DNA of 64,000 nucleotides from Gemmobacter sp. 24YEA27 (lineage in GTDB: Bacteria > Pseudomonadota > Alphaproteobacteria > Rhodobacterales > Rhodobacteraceae), in the NCBI RefSeq assembly GCF_030052995.1, contig NZ_JASJPW010000001.1, positions 2,718,001 to 2,782,000 of the forward strand. The letters are read 5' to 3'. The notes below the pieces were generated by a model. It saw only the letters and a program-made list of their open reading frames with translations. It was not told the origin of the DNA and did no database searches. The translations under genes were made by a program, and so were the position numbers. Of the stretch, positions 18,498 to 27,403 are shown piece after piece (the stretch's first letter is position 1; every line of letters starts with the position of its first letter).

Positions 18498-19948
18498 TTA
18501 CACACCCGTGACCGGGATGCTGCCCCGCTGCACCGGGCGCGGCGCGGTAAGATCTTTCCACTGCGTATAGGCACGGCTGACCGACCCGCGCGGATCGCGG
18601 GCGACGAATTTGCCATGCCCCTCGGCCGATGTCAGCTGGCCATCCGTCACCGCCACATGCCCGCGCGACAGCACGTAGCGCGGCAGGCCGGTGACCTCCT
18701 GCCCCTCGAAGACGTTGTAATCAATGGCGGATTGCTGGTTCGCCGCCGAAATCGTTTTCGTCTTTTCTGGATCCCAGACCACCAGATCGGCATCGGCCCC
18801 GACCAGCACTGCGCCCTTCTTCGGGTAGCAGTTCAGGATCTTGGCGATATTCGTGGAGGTCAGCGCGACAAATTCATTCATCGTGATCCGCCCGGTGCGC
18901 ACCCCATGGGTCCAGAGCATCGAAAGCCGGTCTTCGAGCCCGCCGGTGCCATTGGGGATCTTTGTGAAATCGCCAAGCCCGGTGCGTTTCTGCGCCGTGG
19001 TAAATGCGCAGTGATCGGTCGCGACGCAGGACAGAGACCCCGAGGAAAGCCCCGCCCAAAGGCTGTCCTGATGCCGTTTGTTCCGGAACGGCGGCGACAT
19101 CACGCGCCGCGCGGCATGGTCCCAGTCCTGGTTGAAATACTCGCCCTCATCCAGCGTCAGATGCTGGACCAGTGGCTCGCCCCAGACACGTTGCCCGGCC
19201 TGGCGCGCCCGGCGGATCGCCTCATGTGCCTCTTCGCAGGAGACATGCACGATATAGACCGGCACACCCGCCATATCGGCAATGGTGATGGCGCGATTGG
19301 TGGCCTCGCCCTCGACCGCGGGGGTCGCGAATAGGCATGGCCCTCCGGCCCGGTGGTGCCGGCGGCCATCAGCTTCGTCTGCAGTTCCGCGACGAGATCG
19401 CCGTTTTCAGCATGTACGAACGGGATCGCGCCCAGATCGGCGCAGCGCGAGAATGACGCGAACATCTCGTCGTCATTAACCATCAGCGCGCCCTTATAGG
19501 CCATGAAATGCTTGAACGAGTTGATGCCGCGATCCGCAACCTCTTTCATCTCATCAAAGACCTGCTCGCTCCACCAGGTCACCGCCATATGGAACGAATA
19601 GTCGCAATGCGCCCGCGCGCCCTTATTGTCCCAGAGCTTCAGCGCATCCATCAGCCCCTGGCCAGGAGCTGGCAGCGCGAAATCGACCACCATCGTGGTG
19701 CCGCCCGCCAGCGCCGCACGGGTGCCGGAGTCGAAATCATCCGCCGTATGAGTGCCCATGAACGGCATTTCGAGATGGGTATGCGGGTCAATGCCGCCCG
19801 GCATCACATAGCAACCCGAGGCGTCAAGAACCTTGTCGCCTTTCAGCCCATGCCCGATGGCAATGATTTGCCCCGCCTCGATCAGCACATCCGAGACATA
19901 GCTCAGATCCGCCGTAACAATGGTGCCGCCTTTGATGACCGTACTCAT
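18498..19948 (-). pseudogene. hydA: Dihydropyrimidinase, frameshifted
   Basis: Zinc amidohydrolase of the reductive pyrimidine pathway: dihydrouracil/dihydrothymine to N-carbamoyl-beta-amino acid. Metal motifs are present: DPHTHLEMPF, carboxylated-Lys segment FMAYKG, HVSCEEAH and ATDHCAF. The frame breaks after GPEGHAYSRPP. One extra base in the five-G run at 19320-19324 restores SRPPAVEGEATNRAITIADM and joins both halves to a full-length ~483-aa enzyme. ATG 19948 follows GGGAGAAG. It is last in the leftward operon hyuC, periplasmic protein, hydA, and probably under RutR control. Functional in the cell if the deletion is a sequencing error. Confidence 0.85.
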
Positions 19949-19961
19949 GATCTTCTCCCTG

Positions 19962-20450
19962 TTATTGTCCCGCACATACCGGATCAGCCAGCGCGTCGCG
20001 CAGCCCCCCGGCAGCGAAATCGAATTCGGTTCCGACCTCTTCGCCCCTGACAGAGAGGATGACGCCGGCGCTGTTTTGCAGCCGCTCCACCGAGTCCGGG
20101 CCAAGCGCGGTGAAATAGCTGCCGCCGGCATAGGGCATCTCGTTCAGATCGATACTGTCGCCATCGGCAAGACCAAGGCGCGCGGTGATCGTGCTGCCAA
20201 AGGCTGCCTCGCCTGCGGCAGAATAGCGGATGGTGCGATTGCCACCCTCATCGGTCCAGCAGGACAGATAGAGCCCGTTCCCGACCGAATCCCGCAGATA
20301 GGCCTCAGAAAATTCGGCCTCGGAGCGCTCGACCACGACCGGGCGCGAGCCGCCACCATCCGCCAGATATTGCAGCTGCCAGCCTTCCGCCGCCGCGGCC
20401 GTGCCCATAACAGCCAGCAGCGCCGCAAGGATCACCGGAGAAGAATTCAT
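19962..20450 (-). CDS. Hypothetical periplasmic protein inside the pyrimidine operon
   Basis: A 162-aa secreted protein with an N-terminal signal peptide (ILAALLAVMGTAAAAEG, cleavage near residue 21). Two cysteines remain (SCWTDEGG and the near-terminal PVCAGQ), which could form a disulfide. Family not recognised. It is 17 bp after hyuC and 13 bp before hydA, so it is part of that operon. A binding or stabilising role in substrate uptake is only a guess. Confidence 0.7.
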   Translation of the reverse strand: MNSSPVILAALLAVMGTAAAAEGWQLQYLADGGGSRPVVVERSEAEFSEAYLRDSVGNGLYLSCWTDEGGNRTIRYSAAGEAAFGSTITARLGLADGDSIDLNEMPYAGGSYFTALGPDSVERLQNSAGVILSVRGEEVGTEFDFAAGGLRDALADPVCAGQ

Positions 20451-20467
20451 GTCTCAGCCTTTTCTCT

Positions 20468-21759
20468 TCACGCCACGACCTGCGCCGTTTCCAGCACGGC
20501 ATGGAGAAGCACATCCGTTCCCGCCGCCGCCCATTCCGGGCTGATCGCCTCGGCCTCATTATGCGACAACCCGCCCTCACAGGGGCAAAAGATCATCGTG
20601 GTCGGCGCCACGCGCGCGATCCAGCAGGCATCGTGGCCCGCACCCGAGACGATGTCGCGATGACTGTAGCCCAGCTTGTCAGCCGCCCGGCGCACCGATC
20701 CGACCAGATCCGGGGTAAAGGTCACCGGGTCGAAATGGCCGACCGCCTCGACCGCGCAGCCAACGTCAAGGCCCGCGCAGATCTTTGCGGCACCGTCCTC
20801 GATTGCCGCCCGCATCCGGTTCAGCTTTGCCAGATCCACGGTGCGGATATCGACGGTGAACACCACCACGCCCGGCAGCACATTCCTGGAATTCGGAGCG
20901 AACCGCACCTGACCGACGCCGCCCACCGCATCAGGCTGGTTCGCCATCGCGACTTCCTGCACCAGCTCAATTATCCGCGCCATGGCGAGGCCCGCATTCT
21001 TGCGCATCGCCATTGGGGTCGAGCCGGTATGCGCATCGCGCCCGGTCAGGGTGAATTCAAGCCACCACAGCCCCTGGCCATGCGTCACCACGCCAATATC
21101 AACGCTTTCCGCCTCGAGGATCGGCCCCTGCTCGATATGCAGCTCATAATAGGCGTGGATCTTGCGCGCACCGGTCTGCTCCTCCCCAAGCCAGCCGATC
21201 CGCCGCAGCTCATCGCCAAAACGCTTGCCGTCAGGGTCCTGGCGTGACCAGGCATGATCCTGGTCGATGACACCTGCGAAAACGCCCGAGGCCACCATGG
21301 CAGGCGCAAACCGCGCGCCTTCCTCATTCGACCAGTTCACCACCGTGATCGGATGTTTCGTGCGGATCCCGAGATCATTCATCGTGCGAACGGCCTCAAG
21401 CGCGCCCAGTACCCCAGAACCCCGTCATATTTGCCGCCCGTTGGCTGGGTATCGAGATGGCTGCCCATGAAGACCGGCTCGGCCTCCGCCTCCTCGCCGG
21501 GGCGGGTAAAGAACATATTCCCCATCTGATCGACGCCCATGGTCATGCCGGCGGCCTCTGCCCAGGCGCGGAACAGATGGCGGCCCTCATTATCCGCATC
21601 GGTCAGCGCCTGGCGATTATTGCCCCCAGCGACACCCGGCCCGATCCTGGCCATCTCCATCAGGCTTTCCCACAGCCGTTCGGAATTGATACGGAGGTTT
21701 TCACCGGCGCCCGTTCTGGCGCCTGTTCCGGCCCCGATTCTGCTGGTGTTGGCCATCAT
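20468..21759 (-). pseudogene. Zn-dependent hydantoinase/carbamoylase family amidase (beta-ureidopropionase-type), frameshifted
   Basis: M20-like amidase hydrolysing N-carbamoyl amino acids; in this context, N-carbamoyl-beta-alanine to beta-alanine, CO2 and NH3. The metal-ligand motifs are all present: SHLDTQPTGG, NEEGARF, HIEQGP and GLSHNEAE. The frame breaks at GKYDGVLG. Adding one base to the four-C run at 21412-21415 gives GVLGVLGALEAVRTMNDLG and a ~430-aa intact enzyme. Start ATGATG at 21759/21756 follows AGGACGGG. Divergent from rutR across a RutR-like operator. Confidence 0.85.
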
Positions 21760-21800
21760 GTTCCCGTCCTGCTGTGGTGTCAGCCAGAAGCCAGCACAGC

Positions 21801-21816
21801 CTGACCACATGGTCAA
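21801..21816. promoter_or_regulatory. RutR operator between hyuC-hydA operon and rutR
   Basis: CTGACCACATGGTCAA matches the RutR consensus TTGACCA-NN-TGGTCAA at 13 of 14 defined positions. It lies 42 bp upstream of the hyuC start and 64 bp upstream of rutR, so one dimer could control both directions. RutR is released by uracil in E. coli. Confidence 0.8.
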
Positions 21817-21879
21817 GAATTTTCCCCGGACGCGCGACAGAGGTTTGACCGAATGCCCCGCGCCTGATTTAAAAACTTT

Positions 21880-22524
21880 ATGGAGAACAAGACCGTCCGC
21901 GCCCCGCGCCGCAGCCGTATCCAGCAAAAGAACCGCGAGACCATCCTCGCGGCGGCGCTGGAGGTGTTTTCGGCGCAGGGGTTCCGTGGCACGACGCTGG
22001 ACCAGATCGCGCTTAAGGCCGGGCTCTCGAAACCCAATCTGCTGTATTATTTCGGATCAAAGGAAGAGATCCACCGCGACCTGCTGACCGGGCTGATGAC
22101 CTCCTGGCTGGAGCCCCTGCGAGCGATGCGCGATGACGGTGACCCGCTTGCCGAGATGCTGGGCTATATGCGCCGCAAGCTGGATCTGTCGCGCGATTTT
22201 CCCCGTGAAAGCAGGCTCTTCGCCAATGAGATCCTGCAAGGCGCGCCGCGTATTTCCGAGGCGATTCAGGGGGAATTGCACGATCTGGTACAGGAAAAAG
22301 CGCGGCTGCTGGCGCGCTGGATGGATCAGGGGCGGATCCGGCGTTCGGACCCGGTGCATCTGATCATCTCGGTCTGGGCGCTGACCCAGCATTACGCCGA
22401 TTTCGAAAGCCAGACGCGCGCGGTGCTGGGCGCGGGGCACGATCCCTGGTCCGAGGCTGCTGGCTTTCTTGAAACCCTCTATCTGCGGCTGTTATCGCCG
22501 CAGCCGGGCATAGGTATCCCCTGA
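21880..22524 (+). CDS. rutR: TetR-family pyrimidine regulator RutR
   Basis: A 214-aa TetR repressor. The N-terminal HTH (RETILAAALEVFSAQGFRG ... GLSKPNLLYYFGSKEEIHRD) is followed by the YcdC-type ligand domain typical of RutR (DFPRESRLFANEILQGAP). It is divergent from hyuC-hydA with a near-perfect RutR site between, and another site stands before preT. Role: uracil/thymine-responsive control of pyrimidine catabolism, inferred from the operators. Confidence 0.9.
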   Translation: MENKTVRAPRRSRIQQKNRETILAAALEVFSAQGFRGTTLDQIALKAGLSKPNLLYYFGSKEEIHRDLLTGLMTSWLEPLRAMRDDGDPLAEMLGYMRRKLDLSRDFPRESRLFANEILQGAPRISEAIQGELHDLVQEKARLLARWMDQGRIRRSDPVHLIISVWALTQHYADFESQTRAVLGAGHDPWSEAAGFLETLYLRLLSPQPGIGIP

Positions 22525-22618
22525 AAGACCATTAAAAAGCAAGACATTACCTCCTAGGGAGAGGCGCTGATCTGTGTCAGGCTCTTCGGGTGGGGCTTTC
22601 TATCGTGGGGTGACGGTT

Positions 22619-22924
22619 ATGGAATTCATTTCCGCCGTCCGGCCTGTCATGCCGACCGTAGAACCGGTTGCGAATGCCCAGGCCGGGACTTCTGCCGGAT
22701 CTACTCCGGCATCACAAAGCGGCAGCCGAGCTTCGGCCGCCGCCGCAAGCGAGATCGCGCGTCCTGTGGCTCAGGCCTCGGGGGCCAACAGTTCAAGACC
22801 GCCTTTGACCGATCAAAGCCTGCTCTCCGAAGCCGCGCGCGACAAGGTCGAGGCCGCGCAGCGGGCCTATATGATGACGCTCCGGGCCGTTGGGGTGAAC
22901 CCGCTGGCAAACCGCGTGCCCTGA
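22619..22924 (+). CDS. Hypothetical Ala/Ser-rich small protein
   Basis: A 101-aa protein with a low-complexity Ala/Ser/Gly/Pro middle and a more ordered end (LLSEAARDKVEAAQRAYMMTLRAVGVNPLANRVP). ATG 22619 has a weak GGGGTGA site. No signal peptide or domain recognised. The C-terminal helix looks conserved-type rather than random. Gene reality is probable, function unknown. Confidence 0.5.
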   Translation: MEFISAVRPVMPTVEPVANAQAGTSAGSTPASQSGSRASAAAASEIARPVAQASGANSSRPPLTDQSLLSEAARDKVEAAQRAYMMTLRAVGVNPLANRVP

Positions 22925-23139
22925 ACGACGCGGGCAAACCGTGACCTCCGGCGCGCTCCTATGGCCCAGGGGCCCCAAACGGCCCACGCGCTGCGTCATG
23001 TGACTCTGCCGTACGCAGGGTCGCGCGTGATCTTTTGCTGCGAAACACTGGCTGCACGCCAGGCCCGCCGGAACAGGCTTTCCTGACCGGAGAGTGGCGC
23101 CGAACCGACATCTGCGGACGGCACCACTGCCCGTTCCGC

Positions 23140-24441
23140 CTATTCTGCCGCCGGGCGAGAGGACGGGTTGTTCGGATGCGTCGTCCAGTTCGCGTAATCG
23201 CCGACCACAAGCCCGGTGCGCGGATCGACGGAACCCTTCGCCATCGGCTCCATCGTGATGCAATTCTCGACCGGGCAGACATTGACGCAAAGATTGCAGG
23301 CGACGCATTCATCTTCTTTCACGGTGAAGACACGCCCCGGGCCCATCGCAATCGCCTGATGGCTGGTATCCTCGCAGGCCGCATAGCAGCGGCCACATTT
23401 GATGCAATCATCCTGGTTGATATGCGCCTTGGCGACGTAATTCAGGTTCAGATATTGCCAGTCGGTGACATTAGGCACCGCGCGGCCGCGCAGCTCATCC
23501 AGCGTCATTCCCTTTTCATCGAGATATTCGCTGAGGCCCGAAATCAGCTCCTGCACCACTTTGAACCCATAGGTCATCGCCACCGTACAGGCCTGCACCG
23601 TGCCACAGCCAAGGGCGATGAACTCTGCCGCATCGCGCCAGGTGGTCACGCCACCGATCCCCGAAATCGGCAGGCCCGCAGTTTCCCGAGACCGCGCGAT
23701 TTCGGCCACCATATTCAGCGCGATCGGCTTGACCGCCGGGCCGCAATAGCCGCCATGCGAGCCCTTGCCGTCGATCATCGGCTCGGGCGAAAACGTGTCG
23801 AGATTGACCGAGGTGATCGAATTCACCGTATTGATCAGGCTGACCGCATCGGCGCCACCGCGTTTGGCGGCCTCGGCCGGCAGGCGGATATCGGTGATGT
23901 TCGGCGTGAGTTTCACGATACAGGGCATGCGCGAATGCTGTTTCACCCAGCGGGTCACCATCTCGATATAGTCCGGCACCTGGCCGACGGCAGAGCCCAT
24001 GCCGCGTTCCGCCATGCCATGCGGACAGCCGAAATTCAGCTCGACCCCATCCGCTTCGGTATCCTCGATCTTCTTCAGGATATCTTTCCAGCTTTCCTCA
24101 TCGCAAGGCACCATCAGCGAGATGATCAGGGCGCGATCCCTCCAGCGGCGGCGCACCGATTTGATTTCATCCAGATTGACCTGCAAAGGCCGGTCGGTGA
24201 TCAGCTCGATATTGTTGAGCCCCAGCAGACGCCGGTCGGCGCCCCAGACTGCGCCATAGCGCGGGCCATTGACGTTAACCACCGGCGGGCCATCGGCCCC
24301 GAGCGTCTTCCACACCACACCGCCCCAGCCCGCCTCGAATGCGCGCTCGACATTATATTCCTTGTCGGTCGGCGGCGCCGAGGCCAGCCAGAACGGGTTG
24401 GGCGAGCGGATACCGAGAAAATTCGTCGAAAGATCAGCCAT
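23140..24441 (-). CDS. preA: NAD-dependent dihydropyrimidine dehydrogenase subunit PreA
   Basis: A 433-aa catalytic subunit that reduces uracil/thymine to the 5,6-dihydro forms with PreT. The N-terminal two thirds form a dihydroorotate-dehydrogenase-like FMN barrel (NPFWLASAPPTD, IVKLTPNITDIR, GIGGVTTWRDA). The C-terminus binds two 4Fe-4S clusters (CIKCGRCYAAC and CVACNLCVNVCP). It lies downstream of preT with a DedA gene between. Start follows CAGGGAGGCTCAA. Confidence 0.93.
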   Translation of the reverse strand: MADLSTNFLGIRSPNPFWLASAPPTDKEYNVERAFEAGWGGVVWKTLGADGPPVVNVNGPRYGAVWGADRRLLGLNNIELITDRPLQVNLDEIKSVRRRWRDRALIISLMVPCDEESWKDILKKIEDTEADGVELNFGCPHGMAERGMGSAVGQVPDYIEMVTRWVKQHSRMPCIVKLTPNITDIRLPAEAAKRGGADAVSLINTVNSITSVNLDTFSPEPMIDGKGSHGGYCGPAVKPIALNMVAEIARSRETAGLPISGIGGVTTWRDAAEFIALGCGTVQACTVAMTYGFKVVQELISGLSEYLDEKGMTLDELRGRAVPNVTDWQYLNLNYVAKAHINQDDCIKCGRCYAACEDTSHQAIAMGPGRVFTVKEDECVACNLCVNVCPVENCITMEPMAKGSVDPRTGLVVGDYANWTTHPNNPSSRPAAE

Positions 24442-24567
24442 TTGAGCCTCCCTGGAGATGAACGGCTCTGGGCCGCCTCTGGTGTCTGGGAACAGGTTTT
24501 GCGCAAGAAAAAGGCGCGGCCGGATGTAAATCCGCCGCGCCGTGAGATGTGGTGCAGGAAGGGGCGT

Positions 24568-25104
24568 TCAGCCGAAGAGCCAGCCCCAGGCCCAGCTGAT
24601 GAGCCAGCCGCCGACCTCGCCGAACTTCAGTACGACCCCGGCCCAGGTGATACAGCCGAGGATGTTCCAGAAGGCAAAGCGCGGCAGCGTCATGCCGCTC
24701 ATCCCTGCCATCAGAAAGACCACCGGGCGCAGCAGGGTGGCGAAGTGACCTGCGAAGATCGTCACCGGCCCCCAGCTGAGAAACGCCGTGTTCGCTTTCG
24801 CCTTCCATTCCGGATGGTCGCGCATCGGCCGCATCTGCAAAATAGACGCGCCGTAGCGCCAGCCCAGCCAATAGGAGAAGAACGAGCCGGCCATTGCCCC
24901 GATCGAGGCCCCGATCCACAGCGTCGTGAAGTTCAGGATTCCATTGGCCGCAAAGGCACCCACGCCGACCATGATCGCCGTCGAAGGGATCAGGATCGAC
25001 AGAAATGCGGTGGTTTCGGCGGCCGCGAAGACCAGCATGATCCAGGGGGCAAGCGCATGATGGCGCTCGATAAAGTCGATTATCTGGTCGATCAGATCGG
25101 TCAT
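24568..25104 (-). CDS. DedA family membrane protein
   Basis: A 178-aa SNARE-associated/DedA protein with about four to five hydrophobic segments and the family motif GHFATLLRPVVFLMAGMSGM near residue 118. DedA proteins are polytopic inner-membrane proteins linked to lipid scrambling and proton-dependent physiology. Start ATG 25104 follows GAGGCACC. Position between preT and preA on the same strand suggests co-transcription with pyrimidine catabolism, which is unusual. Confidence 0.85.
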   Translation of the reverse strand: MTDLIDQIIDFIERHHALAPWIMLVFAAAETTAFLSILIPSTAIMVGVGAFAANGILNFTTLWIGASIGAMAGSFFSYWLGWRYGASILQMRPMRDHPEWKAKANTAFLSWGPVTIFAGHFATLLRPVVFLMAGMSGMTLPRFAFWNILGCITWAGVVLKFGEVGGWLISWAWGWLFG

Positions 25105-25245
25105 GGTGCCTCGCTGGTTGCGAGACCTTTGGACGAGAAAAACCCTGGGAACAAGACCAAAGCTCCGGCGCGCTGTCGCCGTTACGAAAACTTCGCGTAA
25201 GAGGCCCTGACCGCATCGCGATGCCACTTTGCTGTGCAGCCATGG

Positions 25246-26562
25246 TCACAGCCCCGAGAGCTGGCGATGGATCGAGAGCGCGGCGTCACGGCCTTCGGCG
25301 ACGGCGGTCACGGTCAGATCCTCGCCTCCGGCGGCGCAATCGCCCCCGGCCCAGACCTGCGCCGGCGCAGTGTCGATCTTGCCGCCCTTGACTGTCACCC
25401 CATCGGGCAGACCGGTGAGGCGCTGGCCGATGGCGCGCAGCACCTGATCGGCTTTCAGCGTGAAGGTCTCGGGCAAAAGCCGCAACCCGTCGGGCCCGTC
25501 TTCGGTATAGGCGAATTCCACCGCCTCGGCCCGGGTCTCGCCGATCACCCGCAGCGGCGCCGCATTATGGATGATTCGTACGCCTTTGCTGGTGGCGTGA
25601 TCCTGTTCATGTTCGGATGCCGACATTTTCTCCTGGCTGCGGCGATAGACGATGGTGACGTTTTCCGCCCCCAGAAGCCGCGACTGCACCGCCGCATCCA
25701 CCGCCGTCATGCCACCGCCAATCACCACCACATCGCGCCCGACCGGCAGCGTCGAGAGATCATTTGCCTGGCGCAGATCTGCGATGAAATCGACCGCATT
25801 GCTGACGCCTTCCAGATCCTCGCCCTCGGCGGAAAGGAGATTCACGCCCTGCAAACCGATCCCGAGGAACACTGCATCATAGCTCTGGCGCAGTTCGGCC
25901 AGCGTGATGTCACGGCCAAGCTCCACCCCATTGCGCAATTCGATCCCGCCGATCTGCAACAGCCAGTCCACCTCGGCCTGCGCGAAACCGCCGGTCGATT
26001 TGTAACTCGCGATGCCATATTCATTCAGGCCGCCCGGCCGGGGGCGGCGCTCAAACACCACGATATCATGGCCCAGCATCGCCAGCCGATGCGCACAGGC
26101 GAGCCCTGCCGGCCCTGCCCCCACCACAGCCACCCGCCGCCCCGTGGGCGTCGCGCGCTGGAACGGATGCCCCTTCGGCATCGCAAAATCCGTGGCAAAC
26201 CGCTGCAAACGGCCGATTTCGACCGGTTTGCCTTCGGCCACCTCGCGCACACAGACCCCTTCGCAAAGGGTCTCGGTCGGGCAGACGCGGGCACAGATGC
26301 CGCCAAGGATGTTTTGCGACCAGATGGTCTTTGCCGCAGCTTCCGCTGTGCCGGTTGCGATCTGGCGGATGAAAAGCGGGATATCAATCGAAGTCGGACA
26401 GGCCGTCATACAGGGCGCGTCATGGCAGAAATAGCACCGGTCTGCGGCCACCCGCGCCTCATGCACATCAAGCGCCGGCAGGTGATCGAGAAAATTGCGG
26501 TCATATTCCTCGGCTGGCAAACGTCCCGATGCGATACCGGGGGTCAGCGGGCTGTTGCTCAT
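25246..26562 (-). CDS. preT: NAD-dependent dihydropyrimidine dehydrogenase subunit PreT
   Basis: A 438-aa NAD(P)H-oxidising partner of PreA, related to the GltD-type flavoprotein module. N-terminal cysteines for 4Fe-4S clusters (CYFCHDAPCMTACP and CARVCPTETLCEGVC) precede two Rossmann folds: FAD site VVGAGPAGLACA and NAD(P) site VVIGGGMTAVDAA. It transfers electrons to PreA. First gene of a leftward unit with a RutR-like site 91 bp upstream. Confidence 0.93.
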   Translation of the reverse strand: MSNSPLTPGIASGRLPAEEYDRNFLDHLPALDVHEARVAADRCYFCHDAPCMTACPTSIDIPLFIRQIATGTAEAAAKTIWSQNILGGICARVCPTETLCEGVCVREVAEGKPVEIGRLQRFATDFAMPKGHPFQRATPTGRRVAVVGAGPAGLACAHRLAMLGHDIVVFERRPRPGGLNEYGIASYKSTGGFAQAEVDWLLQIGGIELRNGVELGRDITLAELRQSYDAVFLGIGLQGVNLLSAEGEDLEGVSNAVDFIADLRQANDLSTLPVGRDVVVIGGGMTAVDAAVQSRLLGAENVTIVYRRSQEKMSASEHEQDHATSKGVRIIHNAAPLRVIGETRAEAVEFAYTEDGPDGLRLLPETFTLKADQVLRAIGQRLTGLPDGVTVKGGKIDTAPAQVWAGGDCAAGGEDLTVTAVAEGRDAALSIHRQLSGL

Positions 26563-26652
26563 CGCACAAGACCTCTCTGTTGGGGGATGGTGGCTGGTTT
26601 CGGCTCTTCCTGGGATTCATCTTCCGGGTTCAGCGTCTCACAGGTCACAAAT

Positions 26653-26668
26653 TTTACCAAATGGAAAA
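26653..26668. promoter_or_regulatory. Second RutR-like operator, upstream of preT
   Basis: TTTACCAAATGGAAAA matches 11 of 14 defined bases of TTGACCA-NN-TGGTCAA, inside a larger AT-rich imperfect palindrome at 26649-26672 (ten-base arms, nine pairs). It lies upstream of preT and could place preT-dedA-preA under RutR. The rest of the 337-bp gap 26563-26899 shows no gene. Confidence 0.55.
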
Positions 26669-26899
26669 ATTTTAAACTCTCCCCAGGCTGCGGGCCGCAT
26701 GCGCGCAGCTGAAAAAAGCGCCAATCAGCGCCTCGGGCCCGGGGTGATGGATCGGCGCTTTTCTCTGGTGAATGGCTGCCCTATAAGCGGAGATCAGCAG
26801 AAACGGGGCCTTGTGAGCGCTGACAATCGCGCCCATATCCGCGCCGTTCAATCAGGTGCAACAAAGTCAACAGGCGATGAAACGCCATCAGAGGACGGC

Positions 26900-27394
26900 A
26901 TGAGCAAACATTCTTCCGACGCAGACGTCGCATTCATCTCGGCACTCGCCGAGCTTCTGAACAAGAACGAGCTGACGGAGATCGCCGTCAAACGCGAATA
27001 TGGCGAAGATGACAGCCTTGAGGTCCGGGTCGTCAAACAGGCCAATATCGTGACCACGGCTGTTGCCGCGCCGGCGCCGGTCTATGCCGCTGCCCCCGGG
27101 GTCGCCCCTGCAGCCGCACTGGCCGCAGCCCCGGTCGCCTCGGAAGATCCGACCCAGCATCCGGGCGCGGTCACCTCGCCCATGGTCGGCACGGTCTATC
27201 TCTCGGCAGAACCTGGTGCTGCGCCCTTCGTCACCGTGGGCGCTCAGGTCAAGGAAGGCCAGACGCTTCTGATCATCGAAGCGATGAAGACGATGAACCA
27301 TATCCCGGCGCCGAAATCCGGCACGGTGAAGCGCATCGTCGTCGATGACGCGGCGCCGGTCGAATTTGGCGCGCCCCTGATGATCATCGAGTGA
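26900..27394 (+). CDS. accB: Biotin carboxyl carrier protein of acetyl-CoA carboxylase
   Basis: A 164-aa carrier. Its C-terminal biotinyl domain contains EAMKTMN with the biotinylated Lys130. A Pro/Ala-rich linker spans about 53-83. It carries CO2 from AccC to the carboxyltransferase for malonyl-CoA synthesis. ATG 26900 follows GAGGACGGC; the frame is open farther upstream without family similarity. Nine bp before accC, forming the usual accBC operon. Confidence 0.95.
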   Translation: MSKHSSDADVAFISALAELLNKNELTEIAVKREYGEDDSLEVRVVKQANIVTTAVAAPAPVYAAAPGVAPAAALAAAPVASEDPTQHPGAVTSPMVGTVYLSAEPGAAPFVTVGAQVKEGQTLLIIEAMKTMNHIPAPKSGTVKRIVVDDAAPVEFGAPLMIIE

Positions 27395-27403
27395 GGCCAT
27401 CGG

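Noticed and set aside
23035..25200. 721-aa plus-strand frame opposite preA and dedA
   Set aside because: Antisense to two well-supported genes; His/Arg/Asp-rich product without family features, a by-product of high-GC codon usage.
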